DNA from: Sequoia sempervirens
Taxonomy: Eukaryota; Streptophyta; Pinopsida; Cupressales; Cupressaceae
Direction of reading: 5' to 3'
Assembly (NCBI GenBank): GCA_007258455.2
Contig: VDFB02275566.1
Span: 93,729 to 157,728 of the forward strand
DNA length: 64,000 nt
In this document: piece by piece, positions 20,461 through 32,071 of the stretch
How the letters are laid out: every line of letters starts with the position of its first letter
How positions within the stretch are numbered: the stretch's first letter is position 1
Program-made: the position numbers and the translations under genes
Notes under the pieces: model-generated
The model's input: the letters and a program-made list of their open reading frames with translations, nothing else
Databases searched by the model: none
What the model was told of the DNA's origin: nothing

Positions 20461-22722
20461 AGTCTTAAATCAAACCCTCAATGGAGTCTCTTTCCCACAT
20501 ATCAAAATGCTAATAAAAACAAATTTTGCTTCACCCTTGTGGGGATCAATGAATTCATTTAGAAATTATATTTTGGAAGTACGTATCCCTTAGTATAAGA
20601 TTTCCAAAAAGTATAAATTTGAATATATTTAATTTGACTATTATATTTATTTTCTATTTTTTAGTGAATGTCAATTTTCACTAAACATCAAGAACTATAT
20701 TCCACACATGCAAAAAAATCTAAAAAAATAGAGAAGAAATTTTGTAAGAACTATTTAAGCAATTAGTATTAATAAAGTTAATTTTGATCAATAATACAAA
20801 ACAAATGATATGGAATAAACCTATGTCTAAATTATAATTAATCTCACTTCAAAAATTAATAAAAAATAAAACATACAACAAAAATTATGAAAAAATATAT
20901 ATGCATTAGATATTGGTGTTTCCAATCTATGTTTAAGAATTTTAATTTTATCTTTTTATTGTAAAATAATTATGCTATATGGTACAAATGTCTCTTTTAA
21001 AAAATGTTAACTATAAAAAATAGGTTGTTAAAACTTATGTAAAAAATTTCACTACTCAATTTTTAATTTTTTTTAAATGCATTAGAATGTACACAAAATA
21101 TCAAAAATCACTAGTTCGCATCATCTTCAAATTCTCAATAGTTTAGTTGCTATGGGTGATAGAAAATGAAAATTTAGTTAAAAATGTTGACTTTGATGTC
21201 CCATTTAACCAAAATGTGGGGCACACTATTGTGGGATCAATTAGCAAATGTATAATTATTTGTTCTTAAATCATTTTGAGATTAGTTTTGAATGGGTATA
21301 ATTGAACATTTATTCTCTCCTTTCATTATGATGGTAAGATGTTTGGAATCCCTGTCAAGGCCGACACAAGAGTAAATGTTATGATAATTTGAAGGTGTAA
21401 TTATATCTAGTTGTTGAAATTTAGAATTATTTATTTGGTATGGATATCTACTTTCATGATAAGCTAAAAATTAATTTTGGGATTTTAAACCCTAGGGGAT
21501 TTACCTATGCTATGTGTGAAGTCATGTGATTTTGGCTTTTGATCAATCATTATTTTTTTATGGGAATTCTTGGGTTTTTTTTTTATAATTTCTTACACCC
21601 CACCATATGCCTTGTTGAGGGTTTAGGACAAGGCCATGAATCCATGGTAGGGGTATATTTGATCTAATGAAATTAGATATTTTTTATATCTATATTTTTT
21701 GTGCATTCACATATTAGTAACCATTTGAATTATTTATATTAAGTACTTTTAATTATTCTATTGTAGTTGCATTATTAAAACTATGAACAATGAAATAAAA
21801 ATAATATTTGATTATATCCTTAACTCAAATTTGAAACCTGGATTGTTATTTAAACACAATCAATTATATTTGACTTATTCTAAATTAATGAAATCTAAGT
21901 GGTCTACAAATTATGAGTACTATAAAATTACATGGAAAATAAGAAATTCAAGGAGTTTTTATAAGGCACAAATATTTCTCATGATAGTTGATTCATGAGG
22001 TAGAACTTTGTTTAATGATTAGATTAGTTATCACCCACTTAAGTTAGTTAACATATATATATAATTAGTTTTAACTAATAAGACAAATTCTTGTATTATG
22101 GAGTAAATCATTGAATTTATAATAGTTCGTGATTGTAATACTTCTTACATATAAAACTACTTATCCTAAAAATTTATAGCCCTTTTTTGAGGATTAGTGA
22201 CAACTCCCAAGTGAGGAAACAAGGAATAAAGTATAATATAGAAGATGAAATGAGAATAGGTAAAAAAAATAAAAATAAGGCTCAATCAAAAGGTCAAAGT
22301 GTAAAAATATATGAAATATATCAAAATAAAAACTAAAAAATGGATATATATATATAGCTAGAAGAATTATCAATGTACCATGTAACATATCTAGCAAGAT
22401 TTACCTCTATGAATTCATCTTCTTCCCAAAATTTTTCATCATATTCTTAAATTACTCTATTATATTATGTGCTTAGATTCATGGATTACTTTTGTAATCA
22501 CATTTGTTTCTTCTTGATTACTTCTTGCAAACACACTATTAGTAGGTGGAGCATTAGGTGTTTCTTTCTTTATCCATTTTTATTGTAACATTGGAGATGA
22601 TTATGTAGAAAGGTTTGGCATTTTTTGTTGTATTCTTCTTTGGAATCCATGTAATAGAAGTATTGGTATGAAATATTAGTTATTTGTGTCTCTCTTAGGT
22701 GGTATATGTGGGAAAGTATGCT

Positions 22723-23776
22723 CTAATTGATCATATACCACCTTATCATTAGCCTTCTCTTTATTTTTTCTTCTAATTGTCTTTGGTACACACTAAGAAG
22801 AGATTTTTCACTTTCATATGGAGGTTCCTTTGTAGTAGGCATGTAAATATCCAAAGTAAAATGATTCAATCCTACAAGAGCGTCATATAGATCCCATGTA
22901 ATCTTTACAACTTTACTATCATGAACAAATTTTACATAATGATGTACAATAAAAGGTAAAACTCTACCAAGTAATATATAAAGTCTATTAAAAGTAGCAA
23001 TAACATGGCATATTATATGTAGTTCCTTAGTTCCAACCTTAAGAGGAACTATAACATAGCCCAAAGTATGAATCAATGCCCCATTAGTCATCTTTAAATA
23101 TACTCTTGAATGAGCATAAGGACATGACCTCAAATTCATAGTAACTAATAACTTCTTTCTTCATATGTTGTATTGATTTGTAGCATCTAAAAGAATTTTA
23201 TGAATGATTTTATCTTGGATTGCCTCATCCCATCCAATGGACCATAATGGTTGTCCTATGGGATTTTCTCATTTAAAAATGTGATCAATAGAGTACCATT
23301 GGAAAACAAAGATGTATCTTGAGAGTGTATCATTTTCACAAAAGTATTTGTGTGTAATTTAGTATCTAAATCAACATAATTATCATCTAAAGTATCATAG
23401 CCATAGTAATTAAATTTTTTGTCTCCAAATTGTTAGCATGGTTAGGTAATGGATTGGTAGAAATTTAAAAGTTTAATTGATGGGTGTAACCAAATCATTT
23501 TCATTGTCATTGACACCTTCAATATGAATGATTTTATTATCAATAAAATATTGTATCTTATGCTTCAAACCTTATCAAAATTTATTTTAATGTCCCTTGA
23601 ATCTATGATAAGTACAAAATTATTGCTCATTATAATTCTTAGGGATTACTTTATTAAGATCCAATGGATAAATTGGAGAAAAATAAATCAAATTTGATAT
23701 CAATGAAAAATCAAGCACAATGTCCAAAGAGACATAGAACTTTGTAAATTTTATAAGAGCATTATTTTGAAATAAT
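22723..23776 (-). pseudogene. Tat-like gypsy remnant: end of gag and protease
   Basis: On the minus strand a gag C-terminus comes first (KFTKFYVSLD, then FCTYHRFKGH near 23610-23635). It corresponds to RKYTTLGEPLED and CEFHKIKGHTT in the better-preserved element at 60.4-60.5 kb. The 138-codon frame 22723-23139 then gives GYVIVPLKVGTKELHIICHV, YILLGR and HHYVKFVHDSKVVKI. This is the gypsy protease pattern seen also at 61260-61470. It is cut at 23776 by the LTR of the next element and continues at 30015. Confidence 0.65.
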
Positions 23777-24186
23777 TGTTGGAGTTGATAGTGAACCCCA
23801 TAGTTCCCAAAAATCCTTGGAACCACAAAACCTATCACAAATAAGAGATCAAAGCAACTAATTTTCCATGCAACCAAGAGAGAAAATATTTAATGAATAA
23901 AAGCATCTAGTATTCCTTTTATATTGAATGAATAAATGTGAATTAGTGATTACAATTAACGTGCATGCTTATAAAAGAAAAATAAATAAAACCCTAGATG
24001 AGGATTACCTTAGATTGTGATAAGTGTCTTAATCTCATGCAATGAGATTACTAGACCTATAATTAGCCTAATATAATCAATAAAAAAGAACTCGTAAGTT
24101 AAGATTAAGTGATTAAAGTAACAAGGGACTTAATAATTAATCAATGATTAATTAATTACGAAGTGATTATCCTAATTACTCCAACA
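23777..24186 (-). repeat. 3' LTR of gag-only copia-like element
   Basis: It runs from TGTTGGAGTTGATAG to TACTCCAACA. On the minus strand the adjacent purine run AAGGGGGG immediately precedes the LTR start TGTTGGAGT. Confidence 0.9.
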
Positions 24187-24201
24187 CCCCCCTTAAGATT
24201 A
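24187..24201 (-). other. Polypurine tract
   Basis: The minus strand reads CTTAAGGGGGG ending directly at the LTR edge, which fixes the orientation of this element. Confidence 0.75.
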
Positions 24202-24656
24202 ACTTAGTAAGTAGTTAAAAACCTAATGTAGAATGCAATGATAAATGCATGGATGGGTCTTGAATATGAGTCATGATGAGGTACACATGTACGAATAAAT
24301 GAATCTCTCATAACTAGAGAAAAGGAGAAAACCACATGGGAAAAACTCCTTTCCAAAAGAGAGAAAAATAAATGATTACACTAGTGAAAGAAGTATGGAA
24401 GGAGGACTCAATGTGACCCCCCAAGGACTACTTGTCATGCAAGTACAATATGTCCCCACAATATGAGAGAGAAAATGAGGATATGAACCCCCCTCAATAA
24501 ATAAGTAGCTCTTGTTCCAATGATGAATGCTTGAAGACAATATGATCCACTACTTGCAAACAATATTTCTCCCCTTAGGAAAAAATAGATCTAGTGGTGA
24601 GTGGGGAAGCTAATCCAAAAATATGGGTGATGTCAGAATCAAAATCTAAACGATGT
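24202..24656 (-). pseudogene. 3' part of the gag-only element, possible gag continuation
   Basis: The minus strand continues, after the nested insertion, in the frame of the gag-like protein with stops at intervals (blocks such as FFPKGRNIV). I cannot tell C-terminal coding sequence from 3' UTR here. A 62-codon minus frame at 24575-24763 is a chance ORF spanning the insertion junction. Confidence 0.35.
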
Positions 24657-25522
24657 TGATGTGGGGGCATCATCCAAATTTGTTTTGAAATTTTTGGTTT
24701 TGATTCTCGTTTTCTTTTTACCTTGTTTCCCAATGACACGTGGCAGATTTTGTGTGGTAGCAAGAGTTTTTTTTCTTTCTTTCTTATTGTACATGAAAAG
24801 GGATGGTAGTTACAATGTGGGAAGTCACTGATTCACACAGTTTTAGAGAGAAATTTTTGGCCAATGGAGAGAGTTTGATGGTTTTTTGTTTGCATGGAGT
24901 CAATTATGAGTGTGGGAGAGGGAGAACTATCCTTAGAAGAACAAAAGAATGACAAGAGATAGAGTTAAAATGGTTTTTTATTGGAAGAAGTTGATCTAGT
25001 TGGAATAAGGAAGTAGTAATAAAGAGTAAGAGGACAACAAGAGGATAAAAATAAAATGGTTAAAGAGAGGAGGGTACGCCTGGAGTGGATTGTTAGATCA
25101 GAGGAGGATTTCCATTGACGTTAGTTTATAGAAGCAACACATACAAATTAAGAATATAGGAAGGGAATGGATTGAGTAAAGGAAGATTAAATAGAGGGTG
25201 GCAATATTGAATATCATTTCATCCTAGATATATGTACTCAAACTTTGCATAAAGTGTATATCTGGAATCTCTTTTTCTTTGTACTAATGATTGTAAGTTT
25301 GAAATATTAGATCAATAAATAGACATTTTTTTTTTCTTGGTTGTTTAGAAGCTTAGATTTTTGTCACCAATTATTTAATTTTGGCTTGCAAAATTTCCTA
25401 GCACCTTGAAAAAGAAACTTTTCTAATCGTTTGGGGTAGCTTACTATAGCTTGTGTTTGTTTTTTCTTGTTGTCTTTTGATGTTCAAAGTGTTTTCTATT
25501 ATCTACAATTAGTCTTATATCA
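24657..25522 (+). repeat. 5' LTR of coiled-coil element
   Basis: It starts TGATGTGGGGGCATC and ends GTCTTATATCA. It matches 26741-27631, including the shared blocks TACAATGTGGGAAGTCA and GGGGTAGCTTA. Confidence 0.88.
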
Positions 25523-25525
25523 TTT

Positions 25526-25537
25526 TTGTATCAAAGC
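25526..25537 (+). other. Probable primer-binding site
   Basis: TTGTATCAAAGC, three bases after the LTR, is two substitutions from TGGTATCAGAGC. Confidence 0.6.
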
Positions 25538-25672
25538 CTAAAAGGTTTGGGAAGGGAAAGTCTGGTATGCTCATGAGATTTTGGAAAATTAGGTATGTTA
25601 GAGTTTTGAAAGGTTAAAAAGAAGAACCTAGGTACCAAAAGACCGCGTAGAGGAGAAAGAGAGAAGCCCTAG

Positions 25673-26524
25673 GTGAGGTATCGAGAATCCAAGCATAAAG
25701 ATAAAAAGATGCAGCAATATTCCATAAAAGAAAGCCTCAATAAGAAAGGAAAAATGAAAATGAATTTGAAGAAGGAGAATTTAGAGTGGCATAAAGAAAT
25801 GGCAAAGTTGAGGAGAGATTTAGAGAAGTGTAAGCAATGGCTTGAGGAAAGAAGCCAAGAATATGGTTGGGGTTGGCCATTGAAAAATACATTGAAGTGG
25901 TATGTGAAGATGATTGTTAAGAAAAGAATAGTGAAAAATATGGATGCCTTGAAAATGGATGATTAAAAAGGTTTGCATAACAGAGAGTTGTTAAGTGAGC
26001 AACATTACCCAATAGAGGTGAAGGAAAGAGAAGGTGCAACAAGTGAAAAATATTTGTGGGCATAATTTTATGTGATAGAACAAGAGTCGATGGAGAAAAT
26101 TACTAATAATAATAGGAAGAAAAATGGGACAATGAAGGATACAAAGATGAGGGTTGCAACTAATGATCAAGAACTTATTGTAGCAAAAGAGGAAACGTAT
26201 GAAATTGTATATGCATATTTTAATAAAGTTTGTGTTGTGAATGATGGAGTCCAAGATGGTTTGTTGATGAAGATACTAGCCTACAAAGGACAGAATTTGG
26301 AACAAGTGACTGATGAAGTATCAATGAAAAAGAAGATTGACATACATTTAGGAGTCGCTTGGAAGAAGCTTGAGGAGCGCATATACAAGGTAAACAATAA
26401 TCAAGTTGATTTTGATGCTTTTAATAATAATTATTTTGAATCTTTGAATGAAATAATTAAAGGGAAGAGCTTAAAAGTAGAAGATGAAAAGTATGTGGAA
26501 CCAAATGGTGATAATGATGTATAG
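25673..26524 (+). pseudogene. Coiled-coil ORF of the second non-autonomous element
   Basis: One frame runs from 25673 to the TAG at 26522-26524 with only two internal TAA codons (25964-25966 and 26063-26065). The first ATG is at 25709 (MQQYSIKESLNKKG). The N-terminal half is highly charged with heptad-like Leu (WHKEMAKLRRDLEKCKQWLEE). The C-terminal half has IDIHLGVAWKKLEERIYK and ends acidic. I recognise no domain family. By position it takes the place of gag and resembles in style the coiled-coil N-terminus of the G-patch element, but I see no G-patch or knuckle. Confidence 0.6.
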
Positions 26525-26740
26525 GAACATGGGATGGAGTTTTGAATTATTATAGATGAAAAAAACATAATAAGGAGAAGATACACTAAGAAAAAGGAAA
26601 ATAAATGAAAATATATTGAATGCATGAAATTTGTTCCAGAGTGATGTTGGAAAATGTGAAAGAAAATAAAACAGATAAATGATTTTTGGTTCATGACATC
26701 ATGTGCAACAACACATGTTTCTTTTGTCTCTTGGGGATCT
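26525..26740 (+). other. 3' non-coding segment of the coiled-coil element
   Basis: AT-rich sequence ends in CTTGGGGATCT just before the 3' LTR. This is a weak polypurine-tract candidate. Confidence 0.4.
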
Positions 26741-27631
26741 TGATGCAGGGCATTGTCTAGATTGGTTTTGTAATTTTTGGTTTTGATTCCCATTTTATTT
26801 TTACCTTGTTTCCCAATGGCATGTGGTGGATTCTCTGTAGCAACAAGAGTTTGTTTTCTTTCTTTCTCATTGCACATAAAGTGGGATAGTAGTTACAATG
26901 TGGGAAGTCATTGATTCACATTGTTTTAGATAGAAATTTTTGGTCTGTGGAGAGAGGTTTATGGTATGAAGCTGATTATGAGTGTTGGAGAGAGTAAACT
27001 ATCCTTAGAAGAACAAAAATAATGAAACAATGAGGAGACAATAAGGGGAGTTTTTTCCAAAAAAAGAGATAGAGTTACAACAATTTTTTATTGGAAGAAG
27101 TCGATTTGGTTAGAATAAGGAAGAATTAATAAAGAGTCAGAGAACAACAAGAGGATAAAAAAATTAAATGGTGAAAGAGAGGAGGGAAATTCTTGGAGTG
27201 GATTGTTGGATTAGAGGAGGATTCTTGTTGATGGTAGTTGAAAGAAGTAGCACATACAAATTAAGAATAGAGGAAGGGTATGGATTGAGTAAGGGTAGAT
27301 TAAACAAAGAGTGGCAACATTGAATAAAATTTCATCCTAGATATTTATTCTTAGGATTTGCAAAGAGTGTATATCCATAATCTATGTTTCTTTGTACTGA
27401 AGATTGTAAGTTTGAAATATTAGAACAATAAACATATTTTTTTTCTTGGTTGTTTAGAAGCTTATATTTATGCTGCCCATTATTTGAGTGTGGCTTGCCA
27501 AAATTCTTATCAACTTGAAAAAAAATATGTCTAATAGTTTGGGGTAGCTTATTGTAGCTTGTGTTTGTTGTTACTTGTTTTCCTTTGATGTTTGAAGTTT
27601 TTTTTTCTTATCTGCAATTAGTCTGCCATCA
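26741..27631 (+). repeat. 3' LTR of coiled-coil element
   Basis: It starts TGATGCAGGGCATT and ends TCTGCCATCA, directly followed by AATGT. Confidence 0.88.
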
Positions 27632-27636
27632 AATGT

Positions 27637-28429
27637 GTTTCTTTGAAAACTGCTCATGTATCCACATGCTAGAAAGAGATGATGTCATTCTAGAAACCTA
27701 TGAAGACTGATGTAGAACAAGCTCCAAAGATGATGAAGATGATGGGCCAACAACAATGATGTAGTTACCAACAAAGAGGAGATTAATTTCCTCAAAGTAA
27801 TCCTCCATATCTACAATATAGGACTCTATAAACTAGGATTTTAAGTCTATAAGATAGGAATCCTAAGTAGCTATGTTTGGAAGATGAATGTCTTTTTGCA
27901 CTAAATCAATAGGGACCAAAGACATGGCGATGTCAAACTAATCAATAACAATAGAAGATGATGATGAAGTCATGATCTCAAGAGTGGGAACATGAAGAAA
28001 AGTCTCTCAATGATCAAAACATGCAGGACCTATGATATACTCAAGCTTCTCTAAAGTATCATCATCAAAGTGTATGGAATCTATATTTGCAAGAGGGATG
28101 GGAAAATTTGTAGTAGGATTCTTTAGATATGAAGAGATATGAGGGTCTCCATGGATCTCCCAAAGTCTAGTCCAAAGTGTGTGGGGACAATCAATATTTG
28201 ATACAACAAACATAGTTTCAAGATCAATACTAGAACAAATAACCCCTACAATATGATCTTAGATGATACCCCATGTTGATAAACTCCCTAGTATGTCTAG
28301 TGTAGGTACAAGTCTATACAAATAAGGAAAAACATTGAGCCACCTGAGATTCATCAGGATACCATTTTTCCAAGACTCATAATTATCCTTTTCCAAGTTT
28401 AACACAAAAGGATGAACAAAAAAACCCAT
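27637..28429 (-). pseudogene. Copia-type gag of the gag-only element
   Basis: From the ATG at 28429 one minus-strand frame continues to the nested insertion. It has MGFFVHPFVLNLEKDNYESW and KNGILMNLR, the 'DNY-W-x5-L' opening of copia gag proteins. CSSIDLETMFVVSNIDCPH and LWTRLWEIHG follow. The stops are TAA near 28262, TGA after ACFDH at 28007 and several TAG, many at plausible former CAG codons. No zinc knuckle is visible. Loss of pol makes the element dependent on others. Confidence 0.65.
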
Positions 28430-29588
28430 GATACTCACTCAAATAAAAAAAATTAGAGACTAATAACCTCATTATTGATAAAGAAAATCAAATGATGTCA
28501 TCTAATGAAAACATATCCTTTCCAGGTGCCAAGATATCCAAGTAATTAAGCAAAATGTAAAATCAAAAAATAATGAATAAAATGCACTTGGGGAAGATTC
28601 TAGAAAAAGTGCATAAATATATTTGAAGATCTATAAAATACCTTTCCAACATCACTAGAACTGTGAAAATTGGAGATACAGGAAAAAATTATGAACTCAA
28701 AAGTGCAAAATGAAAATCTAACTTTGAATGAGAATAATAGGAACTAATAGAAAAAATTTCTAATGAGACCTCCACCATTGGAAAGTGATCATAACTAACT
28801 TTCTGATGATATCTTGTTTTCCCAATTTTGACATTGTATGCCCAAGTTATGCTAAAAAGAAAAAAAAATCCTTTAAGGAAAATGAGGCCTAGGAGGGGGG
28901 CTTGGAGGGGTCATACAGCTACTGACATCACTCTAATGTCAGTGAATATTTTCCAGAATTTTCCCCAATTATTGAAAAAAATTCTCTTGCTAGAAAAGTT
29001 TTGACGGTTGTCAGAAAAAAGCATCAATTTTTTGCCTACAGGAATATTCTTTGTCGATATTTTATAGCTAGAATATTCTTCTGAAGATTATGGGACAAAA
29101 TATTTTTTCGCTAATGCTTTCCATGATATTTGGCCACTGAGTGGTAATATTGTGGCCATTAAGTGGTAATATTGTGGCCACCGATGAGATAAATAGGGGG
29201 AAACCAGTGGGGCTCGCCCTACCAAAGTTGTCCCCTTGTAGGTACGACTGCAGGCCGTAAGCTTTCAAGCTTTGTTATTTTTTAATTTTTATAGTAAAAA
29301 AAAATTATTTTAAAAAATATAGAAATTTTGGAAACCCCATACCTGATGTAGATGTCTACTTGGGTAGAACAACAGGCGATCATATGGTCATGTGGATTTC
29401 ACCTCAAGATTTGTGCAGGCTAAAAAATGCTTTTTTACAATTGCTCAAATTTGAGAAAATTGATAGGTGTTCTTAGGGTTTTTAGTCTTTTTGGACTCAA
29501 CGATGATGCTCGTTTAATCCTAAGGTGAGCCAATTTTTCCCTCAAGGCCAAATATCTCAAAATTTAGATAAGAAGTCACAAATGTGGT
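28430..29588 (-). other. Leader of the gag-only element
   Basis: About 1.16 kb between primer site and gag start has no domain-bearing frame on either strand. A short direct repeat (GTGGCCA/GTGGTAATATTG) occurs near 29130-29180. Confidence 0.5.
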
Positions 29589-29600
29589 GCTTTTATACCA
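29589..29600 (-). other. Primer-binding site (mutated)
   Basis: The minus strand reads TGGTATAAAAGC right beside the LTR, two substitutions from the initiator-Met-tRNA complement. Confidence 0.65.
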
Positions 29601-30014
29601 TCTTGGAGTTGATAGTGAACCCCACGGTTCCTAAAAATTCATAGAACCAAAACACCTAACACAAACAAGAGATCAAAGCAAGTAATTTGCTATGCATTAA
29701 CCAACAGGGAAAATATTGAATCCAAAAAAGAATCTGATATGCCTTTTGTATTGAATGAATAAATGTGAATTAATGATTACAATGAATTTGCATTCTTATA
29801 AAAAGCAAAATAAATAAAACCATAGATGAGGATTGCATTAGATTGTGACAAGTGTCTTAATCTCATGCAATGAGACAACTAGACCTATAATCAGCCCAAT
29901 ATAATTAATAAAAAAGCACTCCTAAGTTTATCTTAAGTAATTAAATTAATAAGGGACTTAATAATTAATCAATGATTAATTAATTACCAAGTGATTATCC
30001 TAATTACTCCAACA
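29601..30014 (-). repeat. 5' LTR of gag-only copia-like element
   Basis: It matches 23777-24186 and ends ACTCCAACA before ATAAT. Its inner tip is mutated to TCTTGGAG instead of TGTTGGAG. Confidence 0.9.
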
Positions 30015-30424
30015 ATAATAGTGTAAGTATTATCCACTTGATGAACATTTTATTTTTTTCCTAGGACCATTAACCTTTGAAAAATTAGTAGACTTTTGAA
30101 ACATTAAAGGGTTAGAAATTATAGAAAATTATGATCCATACTTAATTGTGTTATATACAAAATTTTTGACCTCAATATCTTGGAAGTGAGTGCATGTCTC
30201 TATAAGAAGGAAAACAAGTTAAGAGTGCATTATTTTTAATAATAGGAAGAAGTCCTTTAAGAAACAATTTGGAGCTCATCATTATCAAAATGATGCTTAT
30301 GTTTTCCCCATAATGATTAAAAATGAGTAACATATATATGTTTAGAAAGGTGTCTCAACCTTGTATCCTATTGTGAAGATAGCTAAAATTTAGCCCATGG
30401 CCCATTTAATCATTTTTTGAAAAA
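30015..30424 (-). pseudogene. Continuation of the ancient Tat-like gag
   Basis: At the TSD junction the minus frame reads KWIILTLLFQNNALIKF straight across into the 23.7-kb remnant, so this is the interrupted upstream part. Further up the sequence is too decayed for domain calls. Confidence 0.45.
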
Positions 30425-30427
30425 TTT

Positions 30428-30924
30428 GATGAGGGTGCAACCCGAGACACAGAAAATAACCCACAAACAAGAGAATAATTCTATTATTTAGAAAATGGAG
30501 CTTCTTACATGCAGAGGATCTCAAATCCCCAAGTTCTACAACACATGCAAGTTACAGAAAGCTACAGAATAACCCTTTCGCAATATGCAGGCTTGTCCCC
30601 CAAAAAGTTACCCAAAAAATTAGAAAACCCGCCCATAAATAGAGCTCCTCATTAGTTTGGAGCCAAAACAACATTCAAATTGAGTTTATGTGGTTTGGCG
30701 CCAAAAATTTACAACATGAAGTTCAAATTTCAAAAGAGCATTTGCAATGGTATCTTCTAGAAAGTGCGCCAATTTCTCGGGACCATAACTTTTGATCCAG
30801 GGCTCCGATTCGCAAACCGTTTGAACCGTTGGAAGGGTCTCAAAGTCAAGAACGCGCTCACAATTTGCTACACCGATTTTAGAAAGTTTTGGGGCCAATC
30901 CAGAATCTCTAAGTGCCTCAAATC
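30428..30924. repeat. Unclassified LTR-like fragment up to the assembly gap
   Basis: It starts TGATGAGGGTGCAACC and has higher GC than its surroundings. It contains the palindrome TTTGGCGCCAAA near 30695. No partner copy is in the window, so element type and orientation stay open. The short ORFs here have no recognisable domain. Confidence 0.35.
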
Positions 30925-31024
30925 NNNNNNNNNNNNNNNNNNNNNNNNNNNNNNNNNNNNNNNNNNNNNNNNNNNNNNNNNNNNNNNNNNNNNNNNNNNN
31001 NNNNNNNNNNNNNNNNNNNNNNNN
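30925..31024. other. Assembly gap (100 N)
   Basis: Exactly 100 N, the conventional placeholder for a gap of unknown size, so distances across it are not reliable. Confidence 0.97.
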
Positions 31025-32071
31025 AAATCACATGTACAAAACCACATAAAAAATTTAATATTTTTCTCTTGATACACACTTTACAAAATAGGGCCAGGAC
31101 TAAGTTGCCCTAGGTGACTTGGTCCCCCATTTTGTCTCAAAATTTTAATATGTCGAAGTTGGAAATTTGTTATTTGAATTTCAAATGTCAAATGTCGGCT
31201 ATCGAGATTTAATTTATAGGAAATTAGAATTATTGTGTATATGTACCTAGTCATTTCACCATTTCAAATCTAAATGGAAATTATTGATAGCATTTGGTGA
31301 TCAAGCAATTATTATTAAGTCAAGAGAAGATTTATTGCAAATTTCAATATTGAATCATGTCAAGTTTTATGTGAGTTTTTTCATGTTTATGTTATCATTT
31401 TGTTTTTGAGGATTAAACATGTAGGTCTTCGAAGCATATCAAGAAAATTTGAAATCAAACATTTAGGAGATTTGTATGACTTCAATCCTTCAAGGAATCA
31501 GATCTAAGTGGCGAGTTTCATCCATTATTGATTCATCATTTTTCTTATCATTTAGCCTTTATCCCTCAAAAATATAAGCTCTCTTTCATTGAAATTTCCA
31601 TTGTGGAGGTGGAAACACCAACACGAGGTTTGATTGAGGCAAGACCCTATATGGAACAACCCTTCCTCTCTCTTTGAATGTGCAGGTTATAAGTTTGAAG
31701 AAGTTTAGAGGAATATTGAAGCTCATTGTTGTGTTCAAACCCTACAACATGACAACATATACAAACTTAGTTATCACAGCACCCAACAAATATTCAATAG
31801 TGAGACATGAAAGAAAGAAGAATTAGATCAGACTCTGAATAACTATCAAAATAGATCTAAAATTGGTCAAAAAGGATATAGTCACCCTAGGCAACTTAGT
31901 CACCCAAAATTAGGCCTAGATTTTAACCACATGTGCACAATACTCTACTCTTTTTCAGATCTAGTCTTAGAATTTGACTTTCAGTTTCCAATTTCTCTAT
32001 ATTTGCATCAAAACTATGTATTGTCATATTCATTTAGTTGCATCATTGAATTTTCATCAAAAATACATTTA
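31025..32071 (+). repeat. Fragment resembling the Tat-like LTRs
   Basis: It shares the hairpin motif (31097-31125, partial copy near 31874-31901) and general make-up with the LTRs at 32072 and 51488, but is a different subfamily. Both ends are uncertain; the left end is in the gap. Confidence 0.4.
31097..31125. repeat. LTR hairpin motif, third sequence type
   Basis: Arms GGACTAAGTTGCC and GGTGACTTGGTCC pair over 13 positions (three G-T wobbles) around the loop CTA. Confidence 0.7.

Larger units (their letters stand above)
19665..22690. other. AT-rich interval without genes
   Basis: Apart from the tandem array at 19707-19966 and the palindrome at 20381-20460, this 3-kb stretch shows only short chance ORFs (for example 21783-21998) that match nothing I recognise. 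It may be old transposon sequence decayed beyond recognition. Confidence 0.5.
24657..27631 (+). mobile_element. Second non-autonomous LTR element with coiled-coil ORF
   Basis: LTRs at 24657-25522 and 26741-27631 align along their whole length. They begin TGATG and end in ATCA, like the G-patch element. The flanks GATGT and AATGT look like a five-base TSD with one mutation. The 1.2-kb interior has a primer-like site and a single interrupted ORF. It lies, in opposite orientation, in the gag-only element. Confidence 0.85.
23777..30014 (-). mobile_element. Non-autonomous copia-like LTR element with gag only
   Basis: LTRs at 23777-24186 and 29601-30014 share sequence throughout, with tips TGTTGGAGT and ACTCCAACA. 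The TSD ATAAT flanks the element (23772-23776 and 30015-30019). Primer site on the right and polypurine tract on the left set the minus orientation. About 2.4 kb of interior remains once the nested 24657-27631 element is removed. It encodes a gag-like frame and no enzyme. Confidence 0.88.

Noticed and set aside
21783..21998. 71-codon plus ORF in AT-rich DNA
   Set aside because: No start context, no domain, and length expected by chance.
30764..31113. ORFs running through the N gap
   Set aside because: Their length depends on unknown bases read as codons.
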